Below are positions 57,729 through 64,000 of a stretch of 64,000 bases of DNA, piece after piece. A program made the translations under genes and the position numbers. Under the pieces are notes generated by a model. That model ran no database searches and was not told the DNA's origin. It was given only the letters and a program-made list of their open reading frames with translations. This DNA is from Dactylosporangium aurantiacum (lineage in GTDB: Bacteria > Actinomycetota > Actinomycetes > Mycobacteriales > Micromonosporaceae): assembly GCF_000716715.1 (NCBI RefSeq), contig NZ_JNYJ01000003.1, positions 62,001 to 126,000 of the forward strand, in the 5' to 3' direction. How positions within the stretch are numbered: position 1 is the stretch's first letter; the number at the start of each line of letters is the position of its first letter.

Positions 57729-58682
57729 ATGGGTGTGGGCGTCGATGAGCTGGAGTCGATGCGGGCCGAGCTGGTCGGGTACTGCTACCGCATGCTGGGC
57801 TCGGTGTTCGAGGCCGACGACGCCGTGCAGGAGACCATGGTGCGGGCGTGGAAGCGGGCCGAGCGGTTCGAGGGGCGGTCCAGCGCGCGGGCCTGGGTGT
57901 ACCGCATCGCCACCAACGTGTGCGTTGACCTGCTGCGGGAGCGGCGGCGGCGGGCGGTGCCGATGGATCTGGGGCCGGCGTCGCCGGCGGCCGCGGTGGT
58001 CGGGGCGAGCGGCTCGGCGGACCAGCCGTGGCTGACGCCGCTGCCGACGGACCCCGGTGACGTGGTGGCCGCGCGGGACACGGTGCGGCTGGCGTTCGTG
58101 GCGGCGCTGCAGCACCTGCCGGTACGGCAGCGGGCGGTGCTGATCCTGCGTGACGTGCTGTCGTGGCCGGCGGCCGACACCGCCGGGCTGCTCGGGGTCA
58201 CGGTCGGCGCGGCCAACGCGATGCTGCTGCGCGCCCGGGCGACCCTCGCCGCGCGGCCGGGCGCGGCACGGGCGCGCACGCTCACGGAGCAGGACCGGTG
58301 GCTGCTGTCGCGGTACGTGGACGCTTTCCAGCGGTACGACATCGACGCGCTGGTCGGGTTGCTGCACGAGGACGCGGTGCAGCAGATGCCGCCGTTCACG
58401 CAGTGGCTGCGGGGCGCGGCGGAGATCGGGCGGTTCTTCCGCGGCCCGGGCGCCGGGTGCGAAGGGTCGGTGCTGGTGCCGACGCACGCGAACGGGGTGG
58501 CGGCGTTCGGGCAGTACCGCAACCACGGCGATCGGCATCTGCCCTGGTCCTTGCAGGTGGTGGAGATCGACGGCGGGCGGATCGTGGGGCTGCACTGCTT
58601 CCTGGACCCCGATCTGTTCCCGGTCTTCGGGCTGCCGACCGTATATTTCGCGGGCGCCCGTTCGTCGTACAGGCATGGGTGA
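57729..58682 (+). CDS. ECF-type RNA polymerase sigma factor with SnoaL-like C-terminus
   Basis: A 317-residue sigma factor of the SigG-like (TIGR02960) group. Region 2 is LVGYCYRMLGSVFEADDAVQETMVRAWK, region 4 is LQHLPVRQRAVLILRDVLSWPAADTAGLLGVTVGAANAMLLRARATL. About residues 195-310 form a SnoaL-like domain (LLSRYVDAFQRYDIDALVGLL, FRGPGAGCEGSVLVP, GRIVGLHCFLDPDLFPVFGLP), which in such factors replaces an anti-sigma protein as the control element. The gene overlaps the DUF899 gene by 8 bp. A sigma factor next to DUF899 genes is a known actinobacterial arrangement. Confidence 0.9.
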   Translation: MGVGVDELESMRAELVGYCYRMLGSVFEADDAVQETMVRAWKRAERFEGRSSARAWVYRIATNVCVDLLRERRRRAVPMDLGPASPAAAVVGASGSADQPWLTPLPTDPGDVVAARDTVRLAFVAALQHLPVRQRAVLILRDVLSWPAADTAGLLGVTVGAANAMLLRARATLAARPGAARARTLTEQDRWLLSRYVDAFQRYDIDALVGLLHEDAVQQMPPFTQWLRGAAEIGRFFRGPGAGCEGSVLVPTHANGVAAFGQYRNHGDRHLPWSLQVVEIDGGRIVGLHCFLDPDLFPVFGLPTVYFAGARSSYRHG

Positions 58683-59430
58683 AAGCAACCGACCAGATGT
58701 GGTGTCCCGCGAGGAGTGGCTGGCGGCCCGCCGCGCGCTGCTGATCAGCGAGAAGGAAGCGGTCCGGGCCAAGGACGCGTTGAACCGGCGGCGCCGTGAG
58801 CTGCCGATGGTGCGGGTGGACAAGGAGTACCGGTTCGAGGGGCCGGACGGGCCGGTGACGCTGCTGGACCTGTTCGACGGCGAGCGTCAGCTGGTCGTGC
58901 AGCACTTCATGTTCCACCCGGACTGGCAGGACGGGTGCGGCAGCTGTACGGCCGCGGTGGACGAGCTGTCCGACGGGCTGCTGCGGCACCTGCGGGCGCG
59001 CGGCACGGTGTACGCCGTCGTCGCGCGGGCGCCGTTGGCGAAGCTGGACCGGTACCGGGCGAAGCGGGGCTGGACGATCCCCATGTACAGCTCGTTCGGG
59101 TCCGACTTCAACTACGACTTCCACGTGACGCTCGACGCGTCGGTGGCGCCGGTGCAGTTCAACTACCGGGGCCCGGACGAGCTGCGGGCGGCCGGGCTGG
59201 ACTGGGTCCTCAACCCGGACGACCAGCCGATGGAGCAGCCGGGGATGAGCTGTTTCCTGCGCGACGGCGGCGAGGTGTTCCACACGTACTCGACGTTCGC
59301 CCGCGGCACGGAGCAGGTCGGCGGGGCGTACGGCATCCTCGACATGACCGCGCTCGGCCGGCAGGAGGACTGGGAGGAGCCGAAGGGCCGCTCCGGCGCG
59401 TCCCGCGGCGCGGTCCCCGACTTCAGCTGA
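58675..59430 (+). CDS. DUF899 thioredoxin-like protein
   Basis: A 251-residue protein. VVSREEWLAARRALLISEKEAVRAKDALNRRRRELPMVRV is the family's N-terminal signature. The redox pair is in DGCGSCTAAVDELSDGLLRHL (CGSC), and GWTIPMYSSFGSDFNYDF with REDWEEPKGR-like C-terminal sequence complete it. DUF899 proteins have a thioredoxin fold of unknown physiological role. Translation starts inside the sigma-factor gene, so the two are coupled; the pair may form a redox-responsive regulon. Confidence 0.88.
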   Translation: MGESNRPDVVSREEWLAARRALLISEKEAVRAKDALNRRRRELPMVRVDKEYRFEGPDGPVTLLDLFDGERQLVVQHFMFHPDWQDGCGSCTAAVDELSDGLLRHLRARGTVYAVVARAPLAKLDRYRAKRGWTIPMYSSFGSDFNYDFHVTLDASVAPVQFNYRGPDELRAAGLDWVLNPDDQPMEQPGMSCFLRDGGEVFHTYSTFARGTEQVGGAYGILDMTALGRQEDWEEPKGRSGASRGAVPDFS

Positions 59431-59741
59431 AGGCACCCGGTGGCCGTCCGGCCGACGGGGGCGGGCGGCCACCTGAACATGTTGGCCCGATGACCGACGC
59501 TCTGAAGACGCTGACCGCGCGGGCCGGGGCCGCCGCCGCGTTCCTCGCCGAGGATTCGCGCGGTGGCTGGCGCCGGGCGTGGGCCCTCACCGCCGGCCGG
59601 AACGGCGGACCTCGCAAACTACGCGCTTCTTTGCAAACCTCGCGGACTCTGCAAACCTCGCGGAATTTGCGAACCTCGCGGATTTATACGGACGACATCG
59701 CAAGTCAGGCCGCCGGTGCCGATGGCTGATACCGTCCATCT
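59431..59741. other. Intergenic region with 18-bp direct repeats
   Basis: No confident gene is present. An 80-residue plus-strand frame from the ATG at 59490 begins with an alpha-helical MTDALKTLTARAGAAAAFLA but lacks a ribosome-binding site and passes through the repeats in frame. Three direct repeats of 18 bp occupy 59630-59683, and the sequence around them is less GC-rich than its neighbours, as expected of a promoter. The pentapeptide-type gene starts 58 bp after the repeats. Confidence 0.5.
59630..59683. repeat. 18-bp direct repeat x3
   Basis: Units TTTGCAAACCTCGCGGAC, TCTGCAAACCTCGCGGAA and TTTGCGAACCTCGCGGAT follow one another without gaps, with a further GACCTCGCAAACT-like copy just upstream. 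They sit upstream of the gene at 59742 and could be operator sites. Confidence 0.8.
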
Positions 59742-60527
59742 GTGGATCTGGTACGCGTGGAACATCGTCATGAAGAATTGGCCGACGTCGACTTCTCAGG
59801 TCAATCGTTCGACACGTTCGGCGCTTACGGCGGAACGTTTGTGCGGTGCGACTTCTCCGAGGCGTCCTTCGGCAAGTTCAGCGTGGGGCACCAGGGTCAG
59901 ACCCGGTTCGTGGAGTGCGTGTTCCGGCGCACCCGGTTCCCGCTCGGCAACACGTACCTCGGCAACGCCCGCTTCGAACGGTGCGTCTTCGACAACGCCA
60001 GGCTCCGCCACCTGCGCATCGACAGCAGCGAGTTCGTCGACAACGTCTTCTGCGGCCGCATCTGGCACACCGTCTTCTACGGCGTGCCCGGCCACTGGTC
60101 GGCGGACCCCGAGCGGCCCGGCAACGCCTGGCACGGCAACGACTTCAGCAAGGCCGACCTCGTCGACGTCGACTTCCGCGACATCGACCTGCGGGCGCAG
60201 CGCTGGCCGGAGGACCGCGACGAGTACGCCCTCATCGACCGCATCGACGAGCGCACCGCCGCCGCGACCGCGGCCATCACCGCCGCGCCGCCGGGCGACT
60301 GGGCCGAGCCGGCGCAGGCGCTGCAGGCCGTCGACTTCCTGCGTACCGGCGTGGAGCGCGACCCGCACGGGTTCGTGCTGGTGCGCCGGCGGGAGCTGTG
60401 GCACCGGCTGCGGCCCGTGACCCGCGACCGGCTGTGGGCGCTGCTCGTCACGGGCCACGACTGCAAGACCGCCCCCGGCCGTGACGGCGCCGCCGCGGAC
60501 CTGGTCTACAGCGACGACCAGGAGTAG
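59742..60527 (+). CDS. Pentapeptide-repeat-like protein
   Basis: A 261-residue protein. The first 165 residues follow the A(D/N)LXX-type pentapeptide pattern every five residues (ELADVDFSGQSFDTFGAYGGTFVRCDFSEASFGKFSV, ARFERCVFDNARLRHLRIDSSEFVDNVF, DFSKADLVDVDFRDIDL), which folds as a right-handed quadrilateral beta-helix. About residues 165-261 are helical and unrecognised. Some pentapeptide proteins mimic DNA and protect gyrase, but the role here is unknown. The GTG at 59742 is likely. The 3' end overlaps the convergent gene at 60506 by 22 bp. Confidence 0.75.
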   Translation: MDLVRVEHRHEELADVDFSGQSFDTFGAYGGTFVRCDFSEASFGKFSVGHQGQTRFVECVFRRTRFPLGNTYLGNARFERCVFDNARLRHLRIDSSEFVDNVFCGRIWHTVFYGVPGHWSADPERPGNAWHGNDFSKADLVDVDFRDIDLRAQRWPEDRDEYALIDRIDERTAAATAAITAAPPGDWAEPAQALQAVDFLRTGVERDPHGFVLVRRRELWHRLRPVTRDRLWALLVTGHDCKTAPGRDGAAADLVYSDDQE

Positions 60528-60925
60528 AGCGCCCGCCCCTGCGCCGCCGCCGACCGGGCCAGCTCGGCCAGGGCGATGAGGCGCTCGACCTCCCACTCCT
60601 CCAGCAGGAACCGGTCGGCGTACCCGCGGATCTGCGCCGGCTCCAGCCGCGCCAGGGTGTCGGCGAGCTGCGCGTTCACCCGCACCGTCCACGGCCCCTC
60701 GAACTCCGGGTCGGCCGCGGTGTCCCCGAGCGGCCGGTCCTCCCCGAACTCCGACGGGTCCCGCCCGCCGATCTCCGCGGCGAACTCCTCCACCTCGAGG
60801 ATCCAGCCCTTGCAGTCGACATGCGGCCAGTTGTTGCCGGCCGGACCGACATCGAGGTCCATCGCCGCCAGCTCCGCGTCGGTGGCAGCGAAATAGTCCA
60901 TCAGCACGCCCACGCAGCTGACCAT
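60506..60925 (-). CDS. Conserved hypothetical protein
   Basis: A 139-residue acidic protein. VGVLMDYFAATDAELAAMDLD is a start shared by a group of uncharacterised actinobacterial proteins. The body contains ILEVEEFAAEIGGRDPSEFG and a C-terminal helix (LLEEWEVERLIALAELARSAA). The ATG at 60925 is chosen over 60901 because the group's conserved sequence begins there; the ribosome-binding site is weak for both. It lies opposite the type VII-like genes with 60 bp between starts. Confidence 0.6.
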   Translation of the reverse strand: MVSCVGVLMDYFAATDAELAAMDLDVGPAGNNWPHVDCKGWILEVEEFAAEIGGRDPSEFGEDRPLGDTAADPEFEGPWTVRVNAQLADTLARLEPAQIRGYADRFLLEEWEVERLIALAELARSAAAQGRALYSWSSL

Positions 60926-60985
60926 ATCGCGCCGGTACGCCCTCGGCAGCGCACGCGGCGACGGTACCGGTGGCAAGATTGCGGC

Positions 60986-61603
60986 GTGGATCCTCTGCAG
61001 CTGTACCGCACGGAACTTCAGGCGCTGGTGGGCGGTGAGACGCTGCGGGCCGCCGTGCACTGCCAGCGGGCGTTCGGCAGCGACCGGTTGGAGCGCTCGC
61101 CGGACGAGATGGAGCGGCTGATCGGGTTCCTGCCTGGTGGGCTGCGCGACTCGGCGCTGGCGGCGCTACGCGCCGAGCCGCGGCCGGAGAAGGCGTGGGA
61201 GCGGGTCGTCGGGGTGCTCGTCGGCGCGGACTCGGTGATCCGGTTCGACGTCGACCAGGCGCTCGGCGGCGTCGCCGCGGCGGGGCACGTGGGCTCGTGC
61301 GCGGCGCGGCTGGCCGAGGGCATCCGCGACGCGAGCATGGTGCACTGCGTCGTGACGGACCGGCGGCTGTTGTTCGCCTCGATGGATCTCGATCCGGTCG
61401 GGTTCACGCCGCTGGCGCAGCTGCCGATCGGCACGGTGCTGCGCGCCCGGCGGGAGGGCAAGCTCCTGCAGCGCGGCCGGGTCGTCGTCGACTTCGTCGA
61501 CCTGTCGGAGCTGGCGCTGATGACCGGGGTGTTCGGCACCGGCGGGGCCGACGTGCTCGTCGCGGCGCTGGGCGGGGCCGCGAAGCCGGCGCCGGGTCGG
61601 TAG
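60986..61603 (+). CDS. Hypothetical protein upstream of the type VII substrate genes
   Basis: A 205-residue protein from the GTG at 60986. No domain is recognised. VHCVVTDRRLLFASMDLD and LARARREGKLLQRGRVVVDFVD-like strands suggest a beta-barrel or PH-like domain in the C-terminal half, preceded by a helical N-terminus. It begins a series of three genes in one direction with WXG-type proteins and may be a chaperone or partner for them. Confidence 0.65.
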   Translation: MDPLQLYRTELQALVGGETLRAAVHCQRAFGSDRLERSPDEMERLIGFLPGGLRDSALAALRAEPRPEKAWERVVGVLVGADSVIRFDVDQALGGVAAAGHVGSCAARLAEGIRDASMVHCVVTDRRLLFASMDLDPVGFTPLAQLPIGTVLRARREGKLLQRGRVVVDFVDLSELALMTGVFGTGGADVLVAALGGAAKPAPGR

Positions 61604-61652
61604 GCTGCCGGGGCGGCCTGGGGGACGGCCGCGACGACAAGGGGAGGCATCC

Positions 61653-61982
61653 ATGGCGCCAGGATTCAAGGTCGATCCGCCGGTGCTGGAGTCGTTCGCC
61701 GGCACGTCCGACGACCGGCGGGCCGCCTACGAGGCACTGCGGCAGAAGATGACCGACATCCGGGTCAACCGGGACGCGTTCGGGCACATCCCGTTCCTCG
61801 GCAGCTCGATCTACGACTCCTACGACGAGCACGTCGAGTCCTGCGAGGAGGCGGTGACGTCCGCGGCGACCGCGATGGCCGCCGTGGCCGCGGGCATCCG
61901 GGCCGTGGTCATCGCGTACCTCGACGGCGAGGCGAAGATCGGCGAGGACCTCGCCGCCATCAACCGGGCGCTGGGCAACTGA
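61653..61982 (+). CDS. Small EspC-like putative type VII secretion protein
   Basis: A 109-residue protein with two long helices. MAPGFKVDPPVLESFAGTSDDRRAAYEALRQKM and SYDEHVESCEEAVTSAATAMAAVAAGIRAVV resemble the EspC/ESAT-6-type helical hairpin, with a conserved Cys in the second helix and no signal peptide. GGGAGG precedes the ATG. The next gene, a WXG protein, begins 15 bp after its stop, the usual arrangement of paired type VII substrates. Confidence 0.65.
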   Translation: MAPGFKVDPPVLESFAGTSDDRRAAYEALRQKMTDIRVNRDAFGHIPFLGSSIYDSYDEHVESCEEAVTSAATAMAAVAAGIRAVVIAYLDGEAKIGEDLAAINRALGN

Positions 61983-61997
61983 CATGGAGGGGATCCG

Positions 61998-62837
61998 ATG
62001 AGCGCGGAGTACGCCAACAAGCTGGAGCAGTGGTTCAGTTCCGCGCCCGGGCCGGTGCAGGAGGTGCTGCGGCCCGTGTTCGACCCGGCCAACGACATGC
62101 TCAAGGCCGTCGCCGGTGACCCGCAGGACCTGGTCCGGGCCGGCCAGCGCTACGTCGAGGTCGGCCGGGAGATCGTGGCGATCGCGGAGCAGCAGCGCAC
62201 CGACCGGCAGCGGCTCGCCGGCTCCTGGGAGGGCGACGGGTATCAGGCGTTCACCGACAAGGCCGCGGAGATCGAGGAGAAGCTCAAGACCCTCGGCGAG
62301 GCGACCGGCAAGACCGACGAGGTGCTGAAGGCGGCCGCCGAGGCCTGCGTCGAGGGCGCCAACCTCATCATCGACATCATCGTGACGCTCGTCGCCTTCG
62401 CCATCGGCACGCTCATCGTCAAGCTGGCCCTGGCCGCGCTGACGTTCGGGGCGAGCATGCTGGCCTGGGTCGCCGAGCAGATCGTCGCCGGGATCGTGGC
62501 CCTGACCCGCATCCTCAACGTCACGATGCAGGTCGCCCGGGTCCTCATGCAGGTCGCGCGGATCTTCAAGCAGATCGCCCAGATCCTGCGCGGCGTCGCC
62601 AACCTCCTCAAGGCGATGAAGACCCTGCTGGAGATGCTCGACAAGCTCAACAAGGCCTCGAAGGGCATGGCGAAGCTCGGCGCGTTCTCCGCCCGTGCCG
62701 GCGCCTACGCCACCGTCAACGCGACCATCCTCGGCGGCAACGTGCCGCTGCCGGGCGGCTCGCTGCTCAAGACCGGCCTGGACGCCCAGGACGCCGCCGA
62801 GCACGCGGGCGACGCCGAGGACGCGGCCGGCAAGTAG
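61998..62837 (+). CDS. WXG100-like type VII secretion substrate
   Basis: A 279-residue protein. Residues 50-110 form the WXG helical hairpin with the motif in LAGSWEGDGYQAFTDKA. A strongly hydrophobic stretch follows (LIIDIIVTLVAFAIGTLIVKLALAALTFGASMLAW, about residues 120-165), then a long amphipathic helix and a C-terminal Ala/Asp-rich segment. Long WXG proteins with hydrophobic helices occur as type VII substrates and toxin carriers. No toxin domain is recognised at the C-terminus. GGAGGGG lies 6 nt before the ATG. A strong hairpin follows. Confidence 0.78.
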   Translation: MSAEYANKLEQWFSSAPGPVQEVLRPVFDPANDMLKAVAGDPQDLVRAGQRYVEVGREIVAIAEQQRTDRQRLAGSWEGDGYQAFTDKAAEIEEKLKTLGEATGKTDEVLKAAAEACVEGANLIIDIIVTLVAFAIGTLIVKLALAALTFGASMLAWVAEQIVAGIVALTRILNVTMQVARVLMQVARIFKQIAQILRGVANLLKAMKTLLEMLDKLNKASKGMAKLGAFSARAGAYATVNATILGGNVPLPGGSLLKTGLDAQDAAEHAGDAEDAAGK

Positions 62838-62843
62838 CCCCGA

Positions 62844-62877
62844 GGGTCCGCGGGCGGCCGGCACCGCCCGCGGACCC
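62844..62877. terminator. Bidirectional terminator between convergent genes
   Basis: GGGTCCGCGGGCGG and CCGCCCGCGGACCC form a perfect 14-bp stem with a CCGGCA loop. It lies 6 bp after the WXG stop and 8 bp beyond the end of the minus-strand gene at 62886. Confidence 0.8.
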
Positions 62878-62885
62878 TGGCCAGG

Positions 62886-63398
62886 TCATCGTGCCGCGTC
62901 TTCGGGCGGGAGCTGGCGGTCCGTGGACTGCTGGGGCACGGCCGGTTGGCGGGAAAAGTCGAGGAGCTTGGTGATGAGGCTGACCAGAGTGGAGTCGCGC
63001 ATCGCCTGCTTGTGAACCTCGAGGCGCCACCGCCCGCGTTCGTCGCGGCTGAACTTCACCTCGGTCTGCAGGGCGATCACGACGAGCGCACCGACGGCGA
63101 GGGTGGCCGGCTCGAACCGGGTCCCGTCGGCGGGGATGCTCGCCGCCCGCGCCACGACCTGCCGGTGCTCCGGCGAGCCGGCGAGGTACTCCAGAGCGGC
63201 CCGCGCGAGGTCGCCGGCGGTGACCGGCGCTGCCGGGCCGGGCTGCTCGTCGACGGCGGCGGCCTCGCGGAGCCGGCTGCCGATCTGGCGGAGCTGGCCG
63301 GCGTCGGGCAGCGCGGTGCCGTGGTCGGCGACCAGCGTGAGCAGCCGGACGGCCTCCGGGTCGGTGAGGTCCGCGACGTCTGGCAGGGATGCGGTCAC
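62886..63398 (-). CDS. Hypothetical protein
   Basis: A 170-residue protein starting at a GTG that overlaps the previous stop (GTGA). The N-terminal half is helical (DPEAVRLLTLVADHGTALPD, QIGSRLREAAAVDEQ, AGDLARAALEYLAGSPEHRQ). The C-terminal half has a hydrophobic strand (ATLAVGALVVIALQTEVKF) followed by RDERGRWRLEVHKQAMRD and STLVSLITKLLDFS, which resembles small proteins encoded beside CHAT/TPR proteins. That comparison is from memory only. It is coupled to the partial gene on its right. Confidence 0.6.
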   Translation of the reverse strand: MTASLPDVADLTDPEAVRLLTLVADHGTALPDAGQLRQIGSRLREAAAVDEQPGPAAPVTAGDLARAALEYLAGSPEHRQVVARAASIPADGTRFEPATLAVGALVVIALQTEVKFSRDERGRWRLEVHKQAMRDSTLVSLITKLLDFSRQPAVPQQSTDRQLPPEDAAR

Positions 63399-64000
63399 TG
63401 GGTCTCCTGGTCGGTGGTGGTCGGGTTGGTCGGGTTCGTCGGATGCATGAGCTGGGCGAGGACCGCGTTGGTGATGGCGGTGTCGGTGGCGTCCAGGCCG
63501 GCCTGCAGCGCATGCGGGTCGCGTTCGCCGGCGATGATGCGGCGCAGGGCGGCGGCGAGCGCCGCCCATTCGTCACGGCTGGCCAGTTCGTCCAGGACCG
63601 GGTCGATGTCCGTTGCGGCGGTCTGGTCGCCGTTCGCGGCGGCGGCGACCGCGGTGATGATGGGCGGCCAGGGTTGCCGAGTCGCCACGTCGGTCTGCGG
63701 GGCTTCGGCGGGTTGGAGGGCGATGCGGCCGTTGACGGCGTCCAGGGCACGGATGACGATGGCGGTGTCGATCGGGTCGAGGCCGGCGGTGAGGGTGTCG
63801 GGGTCGCGGTCGCCGGCGAGCATGCGACGGAGCGCGGCGGTGAGCGCTTCCCAGTCTGCGCTGCTGCCGATCTGGGTGAGCACCTGATCGAGGGCGGTGG
63901 CCGCCTCTTGGTTGCCGCGGACCGCGGTGACCAGCACGGCGAGCACCGGCTCCCACCGGCTGAGGTGCCGCTGCAGATCGTAGGCCCGATCGGTGGGCAG
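63395..64000 (-). CDS. C-terminal part of a helical tandem-repeat protein, 5' end beyond the right edge
   Basis: The frame is open to the right edge; about 201 C-terminal residues are visible. Two tandem units of about 80 residues can be aligned: one begins WEPVLAVLVTAVRGNQEAATALDQVL and contains ALTAALRRMLAGDRD-PDTLTAGLDPIDTAIV; the other begins WPPIITAVAAAANGDQTAATDIDPVL and contains ALAAALRRIIAGERD-PHALQAGLDATDTAIT. This pattern resembles the C-terminal region of actinobacterial TPR/NB-ARC regulators, but only by recollection. Its stop overlaps the start of the 62886 gene by 4 bp, so the two are co-translated. Confidence 0.65.
   Translation of the reverse strand: MPTDRAYDLQRHLSRWEPVLAVLVTAVRGNQEAATALDQVLTQIGSSADWEALTAALRRMLAGDRDPDTLTAGLDPIDTAIVIRALDAVNGRIALQPAEAPQTDVATRQPWPPIITAVAAAANGDQTAATDIDPVLDELASRDEWAALAAALRRIIAGERDPHALQAGLDATDTAITNAVLAQLMHPTNPTNPTTTDQETQ

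Noticed and set aside
1..64000. Insertion sequences, prophage genes or integrative elements
   Set aside because: No transposase, integrase, terminase or flanking inverted repeats with target duplications were recognised anywhere in the window.

Overview
The window is very GC-rich, with a strong third-position G/C bias, frequent GTG and TTG starts and many 4-bp stop/start overlaps. That pattern, a chaplin-like spore-surface protein, an F420-type flavin enzyme and several secreted polysaccharide- or lectin-type proteins indicate a filamentous sporulating actinomycete, probably of the Micromonosporaceae; the family is an inference. No rRNA, transposase, integrase, phage module or CRISPR array was seen. 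It reads as ordinary chromosomal accessory sequence dominated by regulators, transport, secreted hydrolases and small uncharacterised genes.

Layout. 0-10 kb: a partial lipoprotein, a kinase-like protein, a DUF1800/DUF1501 secreted pair, a LysR regulator divergent from a DHDPS/NAL-family aldolase, a Lys/Arg-free acidic protein, a PhzF-family enzyme, a two-domain chaplin-like protein, a lipoprotein, and DedA divergent from a DUF1992 protein. 10.5-17.1 kb: a sugar-utilisation locus with a ROK repressor, an ABC binding protein, two permeases, a GH4 glycosidase and a BadF-type sugar kinase; the last five genes are tightly coupled. 17.2-20.1 kb: a TetR gene with two operator palindromes and an MMPL exporter. 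20-27 kb: an NmrA-like oxidoreductase, a GH18 chitinase with CBM and linker, a beta-lactamase-fold enzyme, a G/C homopolymer block and a subtilisin with a ricin-type lectin domain. 27-35 kb: a flavoprotein disulfide reductase, a membrane GGDEF-EAL protein, a prolyl oligopeptidase and an MFS transporter.

35-45 kb: a SNF2 helicase with internal 21-residue repeats, a SWIM protein, and ahcY preceded by a convincing SAH riboswitch. Small genes follow, then a 487-residue unknown protein and a remarkable tRNA-like gene with a hairpin in its D-loop and a 12-nt anticodon loop. 45-54 kb: an F420-type enzyme, a minus-strand operon (truncated luciferase-like enzyme, cation/proton antiporter, FAD halogenase-like enzyme), a ferric-reductase-like flavohaem protein, a CBM-DUF1996 protein and a bicupin divergent from a TetR gene coupled to a maleate-isomerase-family protein. 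55-60.5 kb: small unknown genes, a GrpB protein, two gene remnants, an ECF sigma factor overlapping a DUF899 thioredoxin-like gene, and a pentapeptide-repeat-like protein. 60.5-64 kb: a likely type VII secretion substrate module and the 3' part of a helical-repeat gene running off the right edge.

The most notable signals are the aberrant tRNA-like gene (44667-44765), the SAH riboswitch with a visible Shine-Dalgarno sequestration logic (39811-39901), and three unrelated genes whose stop codons lie inside short tandem repeats (25 kb, 33 kb and 43 kb).
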